Below are positions 10,406 to 22,702 of a stretch of DNA of 64,000 nt, in pieces. Origin of the DNA: Codonopsis lanceolata (taxonomy: Eukaryota; Streptophyta; Magnoliopsida; Asterales; Campanulaceae). The translations under genes were made by a program, and so were the position numbers. Under the pieces are notes generated by a model that was given only the letters and a program-made list of their open reading frames with translations, was not told where the DNA came from and made no database searches. How positions within the stretch are numbered: position 1 is the stretch's first letter; each line of letters opens with the position of its first letter. The DNA lies in NCBI GenBank assembly GCA_013146195.2, contig CM028383.1, positions 1 through 64,000 on the forward strand, in the 5' to 3' direction.

Positions 10406-11945
10406 AGACTAGGGAGCTTGCAGTTCATCATAATGCCGTCTTACCTGTTCGATTTAAAGTTTACGGTCGGACCATCATTTGCTCCCCTTGTATTGACAGA
10501 CACTGTCCGACCCATAATACCATGGAGCGAGCTATAGTTTTGGGTAGAAAATGGGGTTAAGGCATTCCCTACCATATTGCGGTGGTCTTTGATGCGGTAT
10601 CTTTCCTTTGGAGTAACGGAACGAACTAGGAGACGTATTGGTTTTCAGTTGGCCAGTCCGTATATCATCATCAATACGGGCTCATATCTCCACTATTTCT
10701 TTGAAATTGGTATAAAGGAGGTACCGCATGTGTTCCAGGTAAATGGGTTGGAGGTTTTTGATGAGCATTCGGCATGACTCGGCCGAATCAGGTCTGTCAA
10801 AGGTCTGTGCCAGCTTTCTCTTCCACATTTGACCGCAAACTCGGCCGCAGGTTTCCTTTTCCGTTGGGTGCACGATTCAAGGTCCCTTCTATTTTCAGAC
10901 CGGTATTATCTTTGTATCTTTCAAGGAACGCTTCGGCTATCTGGTCCCGGTATTCATGGTACGCTGCCGAGATAACATTAGCCATTGTTTGGCGCCTCTC
11001 TATCGTGGTGAGGTGAAAATTGGAAGTCATAGCCTCAAAGCTAGCTCCCTTGCGCATGCCGGTTGAATAAGACTTCAAATGGGATATAGGGCATCGGTCC
11101 ATCAAACTTTTCTATGTCGGGCATTTTGAACTTTGAGGGCAAGTTGCAATGTTAGGGCCAGTGAAAATTCCCTTTATTGAAAAGTTTGCATTTTCCATGT
11201 TCCATTTTGGCCTTCCTGGGGAGTTGGCCTTCATATTTTCCTTTTGGCCTCTTGTTGGATTAGGGAAGGTGGGTTATTTCTGGTTGAAGGTTTTGGTGGG
11301 GAGGGATTTTTGGGTAGGTGGGTTTTGGGCGTTATAAGGACTCTGGGTTGGATATGGGTGTTGGGTTGGATAAAGATCCTGAGTCGATGGATTTTGGACA
11401 GTATAAGGTTTTTGGGTTGGTGGGGTTTGGGTAGTATATGGATTTTGGGTTGGTGGGTTATTGACGGTTTCAGCCGGGCGACCAGGATCATTAGGAGGTA
11501 AGTATGTGGTAACTTGGCCTGGTGGGTTAAAGCTTTTTGGGTCCATATGTGGGCTATTTAGGAGTGGGTTAATCATAGGAAAAGGGTGGTCCTTTGGATT
11601 CTGGGTATTTGGGGGTGGATATGGTGGATAGGACGGGTAAGGATAGATATTTAGGTAATAGGGACTTGGTGGAGGATTGGGATTTGGGATAGTAGTAGTA
11701 TTTGGTGGGTTAGTGTTTGGCTGAAGAGTTGGGTTTGGAGGCACCTGAGATATGGATGCTTCTTGGGGAATTGTAGGGGAAGAGTTCACCTCACCACTAG
11801 ATCTTAAGCTTTGTACCAGACTGACCATTTGACTCATCGCTGCACCCAACTTTTGGCCAAACCATTCCTCCGTTGCCAGAGGCGGAACATACCCTGGAGC
11901 CCCTAAATCTGTACACATAGCTGGCTGTTCACTTTCTGCTGTCAT
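10406..11945 (-). pseudogene. Tat element A Gag, frameshifted
   Basis: The start is placed at the ATG at 11945, the first long frame after the leader. It opens a Pro/Asn/Thr-rich domain with repeats of the type NPPTQNPYTTQ (11274-11945). The structural Gag domain follows in other frames: AYHEYRDQIAEAFLERYKDN (10797-11105) and WKRKLAQTFDRPDSAESC...MLIKNLQPIYLEHM (10682-10873). These are typical of the Gag retrotransposon domain. The frame changes several times, so no particle protein could be made. Confidence 0.75.
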
Positions 11946-12931
11946 ACCACTCGGATCTGTACCCTCTGAAATGGTCTAGAGGTCGAGCATCTGAGAATTA
12001 TAAATCAGCCCCTGTTTGTTATTTATATTTATATATTTTTTTGTGTGCACACTTATTATATATATATATTTTTTGAACTTGCGCATTTTTTCCTTTTTTT
12101 TTTTTTTTTTGATATATTGATTTTTTTTTTGACAGGGGCTAACTCATAACCCAGAGATGCAAAAACCGGTCGGTCTGCGAAGTGTCCTGAGAGACTATAT
12201 GCATTCTAGCGTTGGCTTATGCAAGGGGTAGGCTGGCCATGGTGTATGGTAACAGTTCGGAATATACCTATATGCGTGCACATGTGTGCGGTATCTAGAA
12301 AGCAGTAAAGTCTTTATTTATTTACAGATATATGAACAGAAAAATATAAATAGATATGGTCTGTCTTGCTGTTATGTGTGGATTTTCTCGGCTTTTTAGA
12401 TTTGAGCGCAAGCAAGCAAGCACATCATATGTAGAAATAGAAAGAAAAGTGGGGAAACTATCTATTTCTACCAATTACAAATTTTGGTCCTATATCCCCA
12501 AAATAAAATGACAGAATAAATGCAGATATGAGCAAGTGTACAGAATAGTAATAAGAAAAAGGAAATGAACTGAAAATAATAATATTGAGCCGGAAGTAAA
12601 ATAAAGCCCCGGCTCTTTTGTTGTGCTGCCCGGAATTTATTTGTAACATATATATATTAAATTATATATTTATTTTTTTTGAATTTTTGAATTTTTTTTA
12701 ATATATATTTTTTTTGAATTTTTTTATATTCTTAAACACACCTGTAACAGTTATCGGAACGAAACTGCTGCAAGATAGAGGATCATATCCACAAATATAG
12801 ATACGGATGTATAGGAACACAATATTCAAATGCGTAAATTAATATAACAAGCATACTGCAGCCAGAAACAAATAAAAACAAAAAGTTTTATTTTATGAGT
12901 CTAGCCCTCCATTTTATTTAAAATAAAACAA
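11946..12931 (-). other. Tat element A untranslated leader
   Basis: About 1 kb between the PBS and Gag with no supported ORF. It contains poly-T/A tracts (about 12095-12130 and 12660-12730) and short AT-rich repeats. A long gag leader is usual in Tat/Ogre elements. Confidence 0.7.
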
Positions 12932-12950
12932 CTCCCCAGCAGAGTCGCCA
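12932..12950 (-). other. Primer-binding site of Tat element A
   Basis: On the minus strand the sequence TGGCGACTCTGCTGGGGAG begins immediately after the LTR. This is the form usual for Ogre/Tat elements, which are reported to use an arginine tRNA primer. The tRNA identity is from family knowledge and was not tested here. Confidence 0.75.
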
Positions 12951-12951
12951 C

Positions 12952-14799
12952 TGTGAGGTTTCCGAGTCGCGCTCCGCGCCCCGTGCGCCCTTGGATAGGG
13001 GTGCGCGTACGTGTGGATGCGGGACACCACTGCTCTCGTTCCATCCTCCCTTGTTTAGGGGAAGACGAAATCAAAAGTGCGAGAGGAGTGCTGTCTATGT
13101 TAGCATGATGGAATGTGCCTCGGTTGCCTTTAGTGGATTTTGTATCCAATATGAGAACTTATGGTTTCCCGCATCAATTTATCCCTTTTTTGGGGGATAT
13201 CAGGATATGAGAATGCATTACCCTTTCATTCCCATTTTCCCTTTTTTAGGGGAAAACAGAAAAGTGCAAAAAAGAATATTGCGACTCCCCCACTATGGAT
13301 TTTATTAAAAACAGCCTTATGACCCGTTTCAGATCACTATGGGAGCTTTGGGTTTCCCGCATCAAGTTATCCCTTTTTTAGGGGATACAAGGATATGCGA
13401 ATACATCACCCTTCCATTCTCATTCTCCCTTTTTTAGGGGAGAGCGGAAAAGTGCAAAGAAGGAGTGTTGCGAGGCCCCACTGGATCTGAAAGTTTTTGA
13501 GTTGCCATCTTTATTTTAAGGTAAAATAAAGCAAAACCAAAGAAAAGAAAAATAAACCAGAGAAAAAGAAAACGGGTTCGGAGGCTAAGTTACGAGTTGG
13601 GAAGGTGCTAGGCACCCAACTCGTCCTTTCGGTGTCAAAAGTGGTTTTTGGCTGAAGTATGCTTATTGTTATATTTATTTAGCAAATAAATAAAGCATTA
13701 AATGACAGGAAATTAAAACAGATACATCCGTGGCTACATTATTTACGGACTCGCAGCCATTTCCTTACAATAATTACAAATGTGTTTAAAAATATTTGGT
13801 CATTATAACTGCTCTTTTACATAATATTTCCTATACTAATCCGGGCAGCACAACGGTTTATATTGGCTACATTGTGCCGGATTTAAATAACAATTTTAAA
13901 TAATAAATAGACAGAAAAGTAAATAAATAAAAATAAATAACGCCCTTAAAGGCATTACCTTTTAGAGCGGTAGTGTGATCGCTCTGTCCTTTAGGGAGAA
14001 TGAGTCTTTTTTGTTGTTTGTTGTGTGGTTGTTGTTTTGATTTGGGCAGAGTGACTGCTTATTTCGGAGACTTTTGGCTTGTCTACTCGGGTAGAGTGAC
14101 AACTTATTTTGGTAGGTTTTGGCCTTTTTGGTTGGGCGGAACAACGACTTAGTTTTTTTGGCTTTTCAGCTCATTACTCGGGCAGAGTAACGGCTTACTT
14201 TGGGATTTTTGGGCCGGGGAAGTGAGGTGGATACCTAACAACTAGGCTAGGGATCACTTATAACCTATGGATATTTATTTTGGCAGAGTTTGGACGGGGT
14301 TTGGAGACTTTTAGGGGCTTCGCTCACCTATCTCACACCTCTCGTACTAATATTTTGACAGAACAACGGAGAGACAGAGCTTCGTTGCGATTTTTATCGT
14401 GAACATTTTTTTTTCTGAAATGAGGAACCGGGGCCTTCTATTTATACTTGATGAGTGGGGAGTCAGCCGGCATTTCGGAATTTCCTTCAACCGCATCGAT
14501 TAGTGGTACCGCGGGCTTCAAAATCTGCACTTTGCGTTAACTGAGACAAGCTACAGTAAAACACATGGTGCGGCCAATTGGCCCTCCTGGCGCGGCACCC
14601 GTAGCAGCTTGTGGCGGCACCAAGGCCATTATTCAACTTTCATTTTGACACTTTCACCCCTCGCAATTTACTGTTTTGCGCATCCTACTTTGCCTTTTGC
14701 ATTTTTAACTCTTGTAACTTGACATTTGTTAAGTTTTAACAGTTCTTGATATCTTATGTCAGAGTCACATACCAGGGGTACAAAATTGGGGTGTCTACA
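12952..14799 (-). mobile_element. 5' LTR of Tat element A
   Basis: On the minus strand it starts TGTAGACACCCCAATTTTG (from 14799), the standard Ogre/Tat LTR start, and ends at 12952 next to the PBS. A TATA box reads TATAAATA on the minus strand at 14439-14446, about 355 bp into the LTR. Downstream is 'gggtgcctagcaccttccc' (13596-13614), a conserved piece of Tat LTRs. Repeats with 'ccctaaaaaaggg' occur in the U5 side (13185-13440). Length 1.85 kb. A homologous 456-bp fragment is at 41957-42412. The flanking 5 bp on the right are GGTAC; the left partner is not available. Confidence 0.85.
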
Positions 14800-15058
14800 G
14801 GTACCTTGCGGCCGCAAGGTCAAAATACCTTGCGGCCGCAAGGTAGTCAGAATGCTCCTTTGTCGTTTTTCTTCAATTTACACTTTGGCCCCTTCCTATA
14901 AATCTTCACTAAAAACCTTGTAATTCATATAATTTCACCTAAAACCCTGAAACTCATAAAACAAATGAAAAACACATATCAGTAGCCAAAAGCCTCGTGG
15001 AATTGCTCAATTTAAGTCATAAAAGTACCTGATATCGACGTATAAAATACATCGATCA
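14800..15058 (-). mobile_element. Fragment of an Athila LTR (U3 outer end)
   Basis: It ends in GTATAAAATACATCGATCA at 15058, exactly like the Athila LTRs ending at 23980 and 31332, and the preceding 200 bp match those LTRs. It begins with two perfect 18-bp palindromes ACCTTGCGGCCGCAAGGT (14802-14819 and 14826-14843). The rest of the LTR is lost where Tat element A abuts it, so Tat probably inserted here or a deletion followed. Confidence 0.85.
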
Positions 15059-15846
15059 CCTACCTCTACCGTTTCCCGTGACATCCTGCAAGAAGCCCGA
15101 GAGCTAGCAGATGAGTCAGAGCATATGTGGAAGCGGCGAAAGGTTACTCAAGACAAAAAGGCAACTGGTTTCTCACCAGATGAGGCTGAAGTCTTGGCTG
15201 AAATCTTTGCCAAGACCAGGGCTGATGTTGCCAACAAAGCTAGGCAGGAAGCTGAAACAGACGAGCTTCAAGCAGAATGGATTTAGAAGGAACTGAAGGC
15301 CAGTAGACGGGCAAAGTCTACTGGCAGCTCCTCTGCTGCTGCTGGACAAACATCTTCTCCCCAGCCATCCAATCCTGAACCAACAACCTCCACTCCCCAG
15401 CCATCCCAAACCCCAAAACATAAACCATCTTTTGACCAACCCTCACCATCACCTAAGCCTAAACGTAGGAGATTGCGTAAAGGCCTACCAACCATGCCAC
15501 TAATAGACCATGTCATCTCTGCCGATGAAGCAGCTAGATCTCCTATCCAGCCGTTGAGGCAGGAAAGGAAGTCTGCTGGCAACCGACCATCTGCCCCTTC
15601 TCACACCCATCCTACTGAGTCATTTAATCAGATGGAATCACCCCCTCTGGAGGAATCTATCCCTCAGGAGGAGCCTACCAGATCATCAACTCTAACACCT
15701 TGCTCTCCCTTCAACTATTCTCCAAACCCCTCTACTCCTCACTCACCCACGCCTACCCAAACAAACACTACTCTATCAAAACCAGACCAACCCAATCCAC
15801 TCATCTTAACCCCTGGTTTCCCCCCATCCTTTCCTCTACTGCTATG
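15059..15846 (+). pseudogene. Env-like ORF fragment of SIRE-like Copia, copy 1
   Basis: Frames read ILQEARELADESEHMWKRRK, then DEAEVLAEIFAKTRADVANK, then PSPKPKRRRLRKGLPTMPL and a Ser/Pro/Thr-rich tail (15473-15846). The K/R-rich patch followed by a Pro/Ser-rich region matches the ORF of copy 2 (PIPKKKKRRLRKKS at about 41620). Several frames are used, with a stop at 15284. This type of SIRE ORF is called env-like by position, but I see no signal peptide or membrane segment. The ends are broken at 15058 and about 15850. Confidence 0.65.
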
Positions 15847-15899
15847 AAGTTCATTTTTGAACTTTCGTCGGTAATAGAACTCTTCGCCAAGCAAAGCAA

Positions 15900-17900
15900 T
15901 CAACATAATCACCAGCTCTCTAGACACAAGCACATACCAGCAAGTGATTCGATGTACAACTGCAAAAGAGATGTGGGAAGCTCTTGTAGAATACTTGGAA
16001 GGAGACCAAGACACAAGAGATAACAGAAAATATACATACATCCAGCAGTTTGATTCTTTCAAAAAGGATCCTAAGGAAACCTTGAGACAAGCATACGATC
16101 GCTTCAGTGAGGTAATTAATAGTTGCTTTTCTCTTGGTAAAACGTATGACAAAAAGGAAATGAACATGAGGTTTTTAGGCTCTCTAGGTAGCTTATGACA
16201 TGTTAAGACCACGGCTATGAAAGAATCCAAGAACTTAAACGAGATGACTCTTCGTAGTCTCTACGCAAGTTTGAAGGTTTATGAACTTGAAGTTAATCAA
16301 GCTCTAGAGCAAGACAAACAGTTCAAAACTGTGTCTTTGCCAGCCATGGTCCAAGAAGAAATCACTGTTGAAAACAAACCTTCTACTTCTTCCTGTGAAA
16401 ATGACTTTTTATCTGATGAACAATTTGCCATGTTTGTAAAACGCCAAAATTTGCAAAATATGGAAGGAAGAACACTCACCAACAACCTTTAGGAAGAATG
16501 GTGAAAGCTCATCTAAGGAAGAGCTTGTGTGTTATAACCGTAGAAAACCTCGGTCATTTTGCCTCAAAATGTCCTAAGCCAAAATTTGAAGCATACCGAA
16601 AACTCATTTAGAAAATTTCAAAACAAAAGGGTATGTTGGTCAAGACATAGAAGACAACAACGGAGTTGCTACATGGTTTAGGGGAGACCTTTGATTCGAG
16701 GTAAGAGGAGGAAGAGGATTGTGAGCAAGATAACATATGCTTAATAGCTCATGATTCAGGTCCTACCTATGACTTTGAAAATGAAGTTGTAGTTTCACCT
16801 AGTCCTTTGGACAAAAATGAAACCAACAGTGACAGCTTCACTAAGGAAGAACTTCTCAAGGATAATCAGGATATGCTTGAAGAATTTAATTCCTTTAGAG
16901 TAGCCTATGTTAAATCGGCCAAGAACTGTGAGAAACTTACTGGTGAGAAATCTCTCGATGGCAAATGAGATTCAAACTCTCAATAGCTCATCAACAAGAG
17001 AGCATCAAATTGAAGGAAGAAAACAAATTTCTTTATGACAAAATTGATTGTCTATCTCGAGCACATCAAAGGACTTGACCTAGAGAAAATTGCCTTGCAA
17101 AAGACAATCGACTCTCGAATGCTCCAAGGATGCATTCAAGAAATCCTTTCAAGCCAAAAATCTAGTAATGATAAACGGCATAGGATATTCGGATGTGCCT
17201 CTTCCGACAATCTCTTGGTCACCATAGAGAAAGGTGAATCCTCCGAGACTACTAATGATATATCTTTCTCTAAACGCAGACATTTGGAAATATAGGGAAA
17301 CAAGGCCTTGGTTATTCAAGTGTCCCTTACGCTACCCCAAAGTTCGAAAAGGAAAAGCCAAAATGATCGAGTCAAATGAGAAACTTTGAAAAGGTAACTG
17401 AGAGAAAGTGAAGTCTGCAGGCAACAACTATGCTAAGGCAAAGTCTGGCCGGGCGGTAGACCTACTAAACCTCTATCGGTAACTATCAAGTTTGTCTATG
17501 AAACAGGCAAGGCTCCTTTACCTGTTGAGGGTAAACTTAAAGGTATTCTACCGAATCCTTCTGAAAAGGTAAACAGAAAAGCTAAAGCTAAGTCTGTTGG
17601 TAACCTACCTAGAAGATTCGAAAGAAACCAATTAAGTCTACCATCAACAAGCAAGCCGAACCAAAAATGGATGTCAAGAAAGGAATAATCATAAGCACTC
17701 TTCAGCTTGAAGACACTAATGCTTCTCTATGGAATTTCCATTTATGTCACTCTTGCAATTGCTAGGCCATCCGGCACCGTGCTTGCTAAGGTTCACTCCA
17801 AGATCCGAGAGACCTAGTTCTCTCAAGGTCAAGCAAGTATGGGTTCCAAAAGGTTGATAATCCTTAGGACCAAAGAAAATAAAAGGGTACCTTGTTTGCT
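15900..17900 (+). pseudogene. Copia copy 1 Gag, decayed
   Basis: The Gag core is visible as TAKEMWEALVEYLEGDQDTR and QQFDSFKKDPKETLRQAYDRF (15944-16198), the UBN2-type Gag of Ty1/Copia. It continues as MTLRSLYASLKVYELEV (16217-16492). A zinc knuckle remnant (C-N-R-x-K..HFA-S-K-C-P) lies at about 16529-16580 across a frame change. From 16740 a Gag C-terminal segment matches copy 2 (DNQDMLEEFNSFRVAYVKSA type, with a Lys/Glu-rich coiled region). Multiple stops and shifts. Confidence 0.75.
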
Positions 17901-18990
17901 TTAATTTCTTTTCAGAATGCTTCATGGCTATATAATCGAAAACAAAGACATTCGGTACCTAGACAAGGGTCGCCAAGACACATGATGGAACAAGTCTTCT
18001 TCTGACGATATAATTTGAAGCAAAAGGACCCACCTGTTATTCTTCGGAGATAATGCAAGAGGAAAAACAATTGGATATGGCTCAATTACTAGAGGAAGTC
18101 TCTCCATCAACAAAGTTTCTCTAGTAAGTGGTTTAAAGCACAATCTTCTCGAGCATATCTCAGTGCGACAAAGGACTTCTATGTCAATTCAACTCCAACC
18201 GGTGCCTCATCAAAGACAAGGAATCATGCTCACAATATCGACCGGCAATAGACAAGGAAACGCCTATGTCGTGGACTTAAATCTTCTAGGAGATTCTCAA
18301 ACCCGTGTCTAGTAGCCAACAATGTTTGTGACAACACCGGTGGCTATGGCACAAGCTGCCTCGCCACCTCAACTTCAAGCACTCTCCAAGCTTCCAAAAA
18401 TGGGCTTGTCAAAGGTCTACCTACGGTGTCCGCCGACCATGACGAAGTTGTAAAGCTTGTCAACTAGGAAAACTTTCCAAGTCTTCCTTCAAAAGAAAGT
18501 CCGTATTGTCTACAAACGTATCTCTTCAACTTCTCGCATATGGATCTATTTGGACCAATCACAACAAACAACGGCGGATTTCAGAGACAAGTACACACTA
18601 GTAGTAGTTGACGACTACTCTAGATTCACTTGATCGAAACAATGACATCTAAAGATGAAACGTATGATCTAGTCACTTTGCTTTTTTCGTAAGACTTCAA
18701 ACTCAAAAGCTTGAAGACATTTTAGCGACATAAGATCGACAACGACATCGAATTCAAGAACAATGGTGTAGAAAATACTGCGATGACCACGGGATCGACC
18801 ACAACTTCTCTGGCCGGTACTCCTCAACAAAATGGTGTAGCTGAATGGAAGAAACGAACAACGATTGAAGCAAACAAGAACAATCTTTGGCGAAGCTAAA
18901 CTTCCAAAGTATTTACAGGCGGCGGCGATCAACAATGCATGTTTCATAACAAAACTCCATATGAAATATGGAGAGGAAGATCCCCAACAT
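17900..18990 (+). pseudogene. Copia copy 1 protease and integrase, decayed
   Basis: At about 17935 a degraded protease start reads IRYLDKG where copy 2 has VWYLDSG, so the catalytic DSG is mutated. Integrase remnants follow: the CKACQLGK end of the zinc finger (about 18450), a 'YGSIWTN' remnant before the first Asp (18530), a VVDDYSRFT remnant (18605) and GVAEWKKR (about 18835) near the catalytic Glu. No frame is continuous for more than about 90 residues. Confidence 0.7.
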
Positions 18991-20575
18991 AGGATTTCTT
19001 AAAATCTTAATTTTGTAAATGTTTTATTCTTTATAATGGAAAAGAATATAGAGAAAATTTGATGCAAAATCGGAGCGAAGGAATTTTTACGGGGTATTCC
19101 AAACATTCAAAAGCATTCGCATTTTGATAAAACTAATTTAAAATTTTAGAATGCCTAGAATAGGCTCAGAGCGTTGCTAATGATTACGATAATGATGAGG
19201 CAGGTACTAATCTGACATCCTCTTCCACTCCTCATCGAAAGCGACAAGCTGTAGAACCCTCAAGTACCGCTAACCCTTCAGGTAGGCGAGAACTCTCTGA
19301 GTGCAGATAACAACTCTTCTGTTGACCACGAACCCATCTCTTGTTTTACCCCAAGCACCTTCTGAGATCACTCATCATTCTTGTTTACCGAGAAAATGAA
19401 TGTTTTGAAGACAGTTTTGGTGAATCTCCTTCTCAACCTACTCCGAATTCTTAACGGAAGAACCCACTGAAGTGATCTTCCTCCAACCATTATTGAAGCA
19501 AGAGATCATCCCATTTCTCAAATCATTGGTGATCTCAACACAGGGGAGTTCGTAAACGAGAAATAAAGTTCGAGAAGAAACTATGTTTGCTTATGCATTT
19601 GTATCGAACTCGAACCAAAGAAGATTGATGAAGCTATCGAAGACCATAATCGGATTGAAGCTATGCAAGAAGAGTGAACCGTTTGAAAGATGTAGGTGTG
19701 GAGCTTAGTTCAAAGACCGATCGATCATCCATTCATCGGCACCAAGTGGGTTTCGAAACAAAAGAGATGAAGAAGGAAATGTCACCAAAAATAAAGCTAG
19801 ACTGAAGGTTGCATTGCAGAGGCTACCGATGTGGAAGAAGGAATTGACTTTGACTGAAACTTTTGCTCCGTTGATAGACTAGAGGCAATCGACTCTTTCT
19901 AGCCTATGCATCATTCATGAACTTCAAAGTGTATCGATGGATGTAAAGAGTGCCTTTCGAATGGTGATCTTCAAGAAACGTGATACGGAACATCCTCCGA
20001 GATTTGTCATTTCGGCACAACCGGATCACGTCTACCGACTCAAGAAGAAAGCTCTCTACGGCTCGAGCAAGCTCCTAGAGCTTGGTATGAAACTCTATCC
20101 AAGTTCTTAATAGAACAAGGATTCGTGGAGAGGAAAGGATAGACACTACTTTATTCATCCTCAAGCACAAAGGCCATTCTCTTCCGGTACAAATCTATGT
20201 GGGCGACATCATCTTTGGATCAACTAACCAAAGCCTATGTAAAAGATTCGAGAAGGCGTCGATGCAAAGCAAGTTCGAGATGAGCATGATGGGTGAACTT
20301 ACCTACTTTGGGGCTAGGACTGGCAGATACAACAAACTTGGACGGAATCTTCATCGGCCAAACCAAATATGCAAAGGAACTAATCAAGAAGTTCGGTCTT
20401 GATTCAAATAAAGGATTCGAAACTCCAATGTCTACCTTGGACGCCATCTTGACAAAGATGAGAAGGAAAGCAAGAGAACATGACCAAGTACCTTGAGGAA
20501 TCATAGGTTCTCTCTTCTACCTTGCTCGCTAGTAGACCGACATTATGTTTGATGTTTGTGTTTGTGTTTGTGGAG
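18990..20575 (+). pseudogene. Copia copy 1 RT, truncated by a LINE
   Basis: RT blocks are read across shifting frames: GTKWVFRNKRDEEGNV (about 19740), ETFAPL (19855), DVKSAFRMV (19940), YRLKKKALYG (20030), VGDIIFGSTNQ (20198, the active-site region, with the usual VDD read as VGD) and ARSRPDIMF-like text at 20525. RNase H is missing because the sequence passes into LINE at about 20575. Compared with copy 2, homology stops near its position 35215. Confidence 0.75.
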
Positions 20576-22702
20576 GGATCTGTTGAGTATAACTAATGAT
20601 GTTACAGAATCTTGGGTAGTAGGAGGTGATTTCAATATTATAGCAAATCATTCGGAAAAGGTGGGTGGTTCGGGATATGATGATAATGGTATACGTGGAG
20701 TTCAATGAATTTATGATTGAGGCTGGTCTTGCGGATGGTTTTGAAGGTAGTAAGTTCTACGTGGTGTAACAACCATGAAGGCTGGGAGGAGAATTTGGCA
20801 ACGTCTCGATAGGGTCATCGTAAATCAAAGAGGAATTTTACTTCATCCTTTTTGAGGTATAACAGATGGATCATTTGTGCGTATCATTCCTGATCATCTC
20901 CATTATTGGTGAGTTTTCCGTTTATCCCGAGAAGATAAAAGGTAGGTTTCGTTTTCAAAGAATGTGGATTGATCATCCAAGGTTTTATTCGGTTGTTGAA
21001 CAACAATGGAATCGGTATGTAGGAGGATGATATGGAGGTGTTTCATAGAAAACTTCATTTTTGTGGCGAGAATTAAAACATTGAACGGAATGTTTTTGGA
21101 AATGTGCAAAGAAGACTAGCTCAGCTTGACAAAAGACGGAAGAGACTTTTGTTTTTGGAAGATGAGAGCATCGAATTAGGGGGGATGGAATTTTTATGGA
21201 TTTGGAGATGGCTAAGGCGGAGCTTGCTCAATTGGTTAAATGGGATGCCGAAATGCTCCAACAAAAAGCTAGACAACTATGGATTCAAGATGGAGATAAA
21301 AACACTAGTTTTTTCCATGCAAGTATAAAAGGCGCATAAAGGAATGTTATTAAAATAAAGAACGATGATGGCTCTTGGTGTACGGATAATAACCGTATTG
21401 GCAGTAAGGCGGTGGACTTTTTTTCGAATCTTTTTTCAAGATCCGATCATCAATTAAATGAGGAGTTATTTCATGATTTTCTGAGGCAAGTAAATGAGCA
21501 AGATAACTTCATATTGGGTGCTGTTCCTATGGAGGTGGAAATCTTAGAGGCTATTAAGGGTATGAATCCAAATAGTGCACCTGGGAATGATGGATTCTCT
21601 GGCTGGTTTTTCGTTTCTTGTTGGGAGATCATAAAGCGAGCGAGATCTAGTTCGGCGATTCAGGGCCTTCTTTCGAGTGCGAGAAATTCATAAAGGGCTA
21701 GCAACAACTTTGTGTCTTCTTTGCCGAAAATTTCAGAACCATCCGCCTTGGTGATTTTCGACCACCGGTCTCGTCCTTTCGCGGGTAAGATTATTTCAAA
21801 AATTCTAGCTACTAGATTGTCAAAGTTGCTGCCCAAGTTAATTTCGGATGAACAGACGGGTTTTGTTAAGGGTCGAAGTATACATGATAACGTGGTTTTG
21901 GCACATGATTTAGTTCATCGGATAGATAAAAAGGTGCGAGGGGGTAACGTCATTTTCAAGATTGACATGTCAAAGGCTTACGATAGAATAGAATGTGATT
22001 TCCTTCTGCGGACTTTAAAAGCTTGTGGGATTAACGAAGGGAACTGTAATAAGATTGCTAGATTATTGAATAATATATGGTACTCTATACAAATCAATGG
22101 GGAGAGTTATGGATTCTTTAAATCAACTCGGGGAGTAAGACAAGGAGACCCTTTGTCGCCATTGTTATTCATTATAGCCCAAGAAATATTATCTTTTCAG
22201 CTCAAAAGAAAAATGGAGAATGGATTGATCAAGCCGTATGCTCATGGTAGGGGGGGTATTGTCATATCGCATCTTTTGTACGCGGATGATATGCTCATTT
22301 TTTGCAATGCTAGTCGTGATTCTTTGCAAGGTTTACGGAAACTCTTATGTGATTATGAAAAATCATCGGGGCAATTAATAAATATGGATAAAAGCGGCTT
22401 TTTTGTTTCTAGGAGATGCACTGCCAGGAGGATTCATCAGATCCAGGATTTAAAGGGATGTTCTCATAAGTCATTTCCTATGACTTATTTGGGTGTTCGT
22501 TATTTCAAGGGATGAGTAAGACTATTTATTTCGAGACATTGGCAAACAAAATTTTGCAACGGATCAATGGGTGGAAAGCTCAATTATTATCATTTGGGGG
22601 AAAGATTACGCTCATTAAATCAATGATATGCAGCATCCCAGTTTATACTCTTGCTACAATTCGGGTTCCGAAGACAGTGTTGTTGCGGATTGAATCGGCG
22701 AT
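20576..22702 (+). mobile_element. L1-like LINE fragment 1
   Basis: It starts inside the endonuclease (VVGGDFNIIANHSEKVGG at about 20610) and runs through the RT. It is cut at 22702 by an Athila LTR. It is close to identical with LINE 2 (35286-38914) over the shared part. No poly-A or target duplication survives because the 3' end is lost. The 5' end is truncated, as usual for LINEs. Confidence 0.9.
21412..22702 (+). pseudogene. LINE 1 ORF2 reverse transcriptase
   Basis: Frames 21412-21693, 21712-22515 and 22512-22702 cover the RT. Motifs seen: MNPNSAPGNDGFSGWFF, FVKGRSIHDNVVLAHDLVHR, FKIDMSKAYDRIECDFL, GVRQGDPLSPLLFIIAQE and LLYADDMLIFC (the YADD active site). These are characteristic of plant L1-like LINEs. 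Shifts occur near 21690 and 22500. The 804-bp middle frame is the best-preserved LINE frame in the window. Confidence 0.93.

Larger units (their letters stand above)
2710..14799 (-). mobile_element. Tat/Ogre-lineage Ty3/Gypsy retrotransposon (element A), left LTR missing
   Basis: Gag, protease, RT, RNase H and integrase follow in the Ty3 order on the minus strand between 11945 and 5166, preceded by a PBS (12932-12950) and a 1.85-kb LTR (12952-14799). A plus-strand ORF (2961-4681) faces pol tail to tail, which is the arrangement known for some Tat-lineage elements such as maize Grande. The other LTR is absent: sequence upstream of the plus-strand ORF is cut at 2709 by a different LTR. The coding regions carry many frameshifts and stops, so the copy is dead. 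Its right flank (14800) is a broken Athila LTR, so this element probably inserted into Athila. Confidence 0.85.
15059..20575 (+). mobile_element. SIRE-like Ty1/Copia element, copy 1, rearranged and truncated
   Basis: A piece of the env-like ORF (15059-15846) comes first, followed by gag, protease, integrase and RT in the normal Copia order on the plus strand. In an intact SIRE-type element the env-like ORF is downstream of pol, so this copy is rearranged. No LTR is attached. It ends at a LINE junction near 20575 inside the RT/RNase H region. Copy 2 (31333-44899) is a close relative. Confidence 0.82.

Noticed and set aside
5166..11945. Endogenous pararetrovirus (caulimovirid)
   Set aside because: An integrase with an RT-RNase H-integrase order, an LTR and an Ogre-type PBS fit Ty3/Gypsy; no movement-protein motif was seen.
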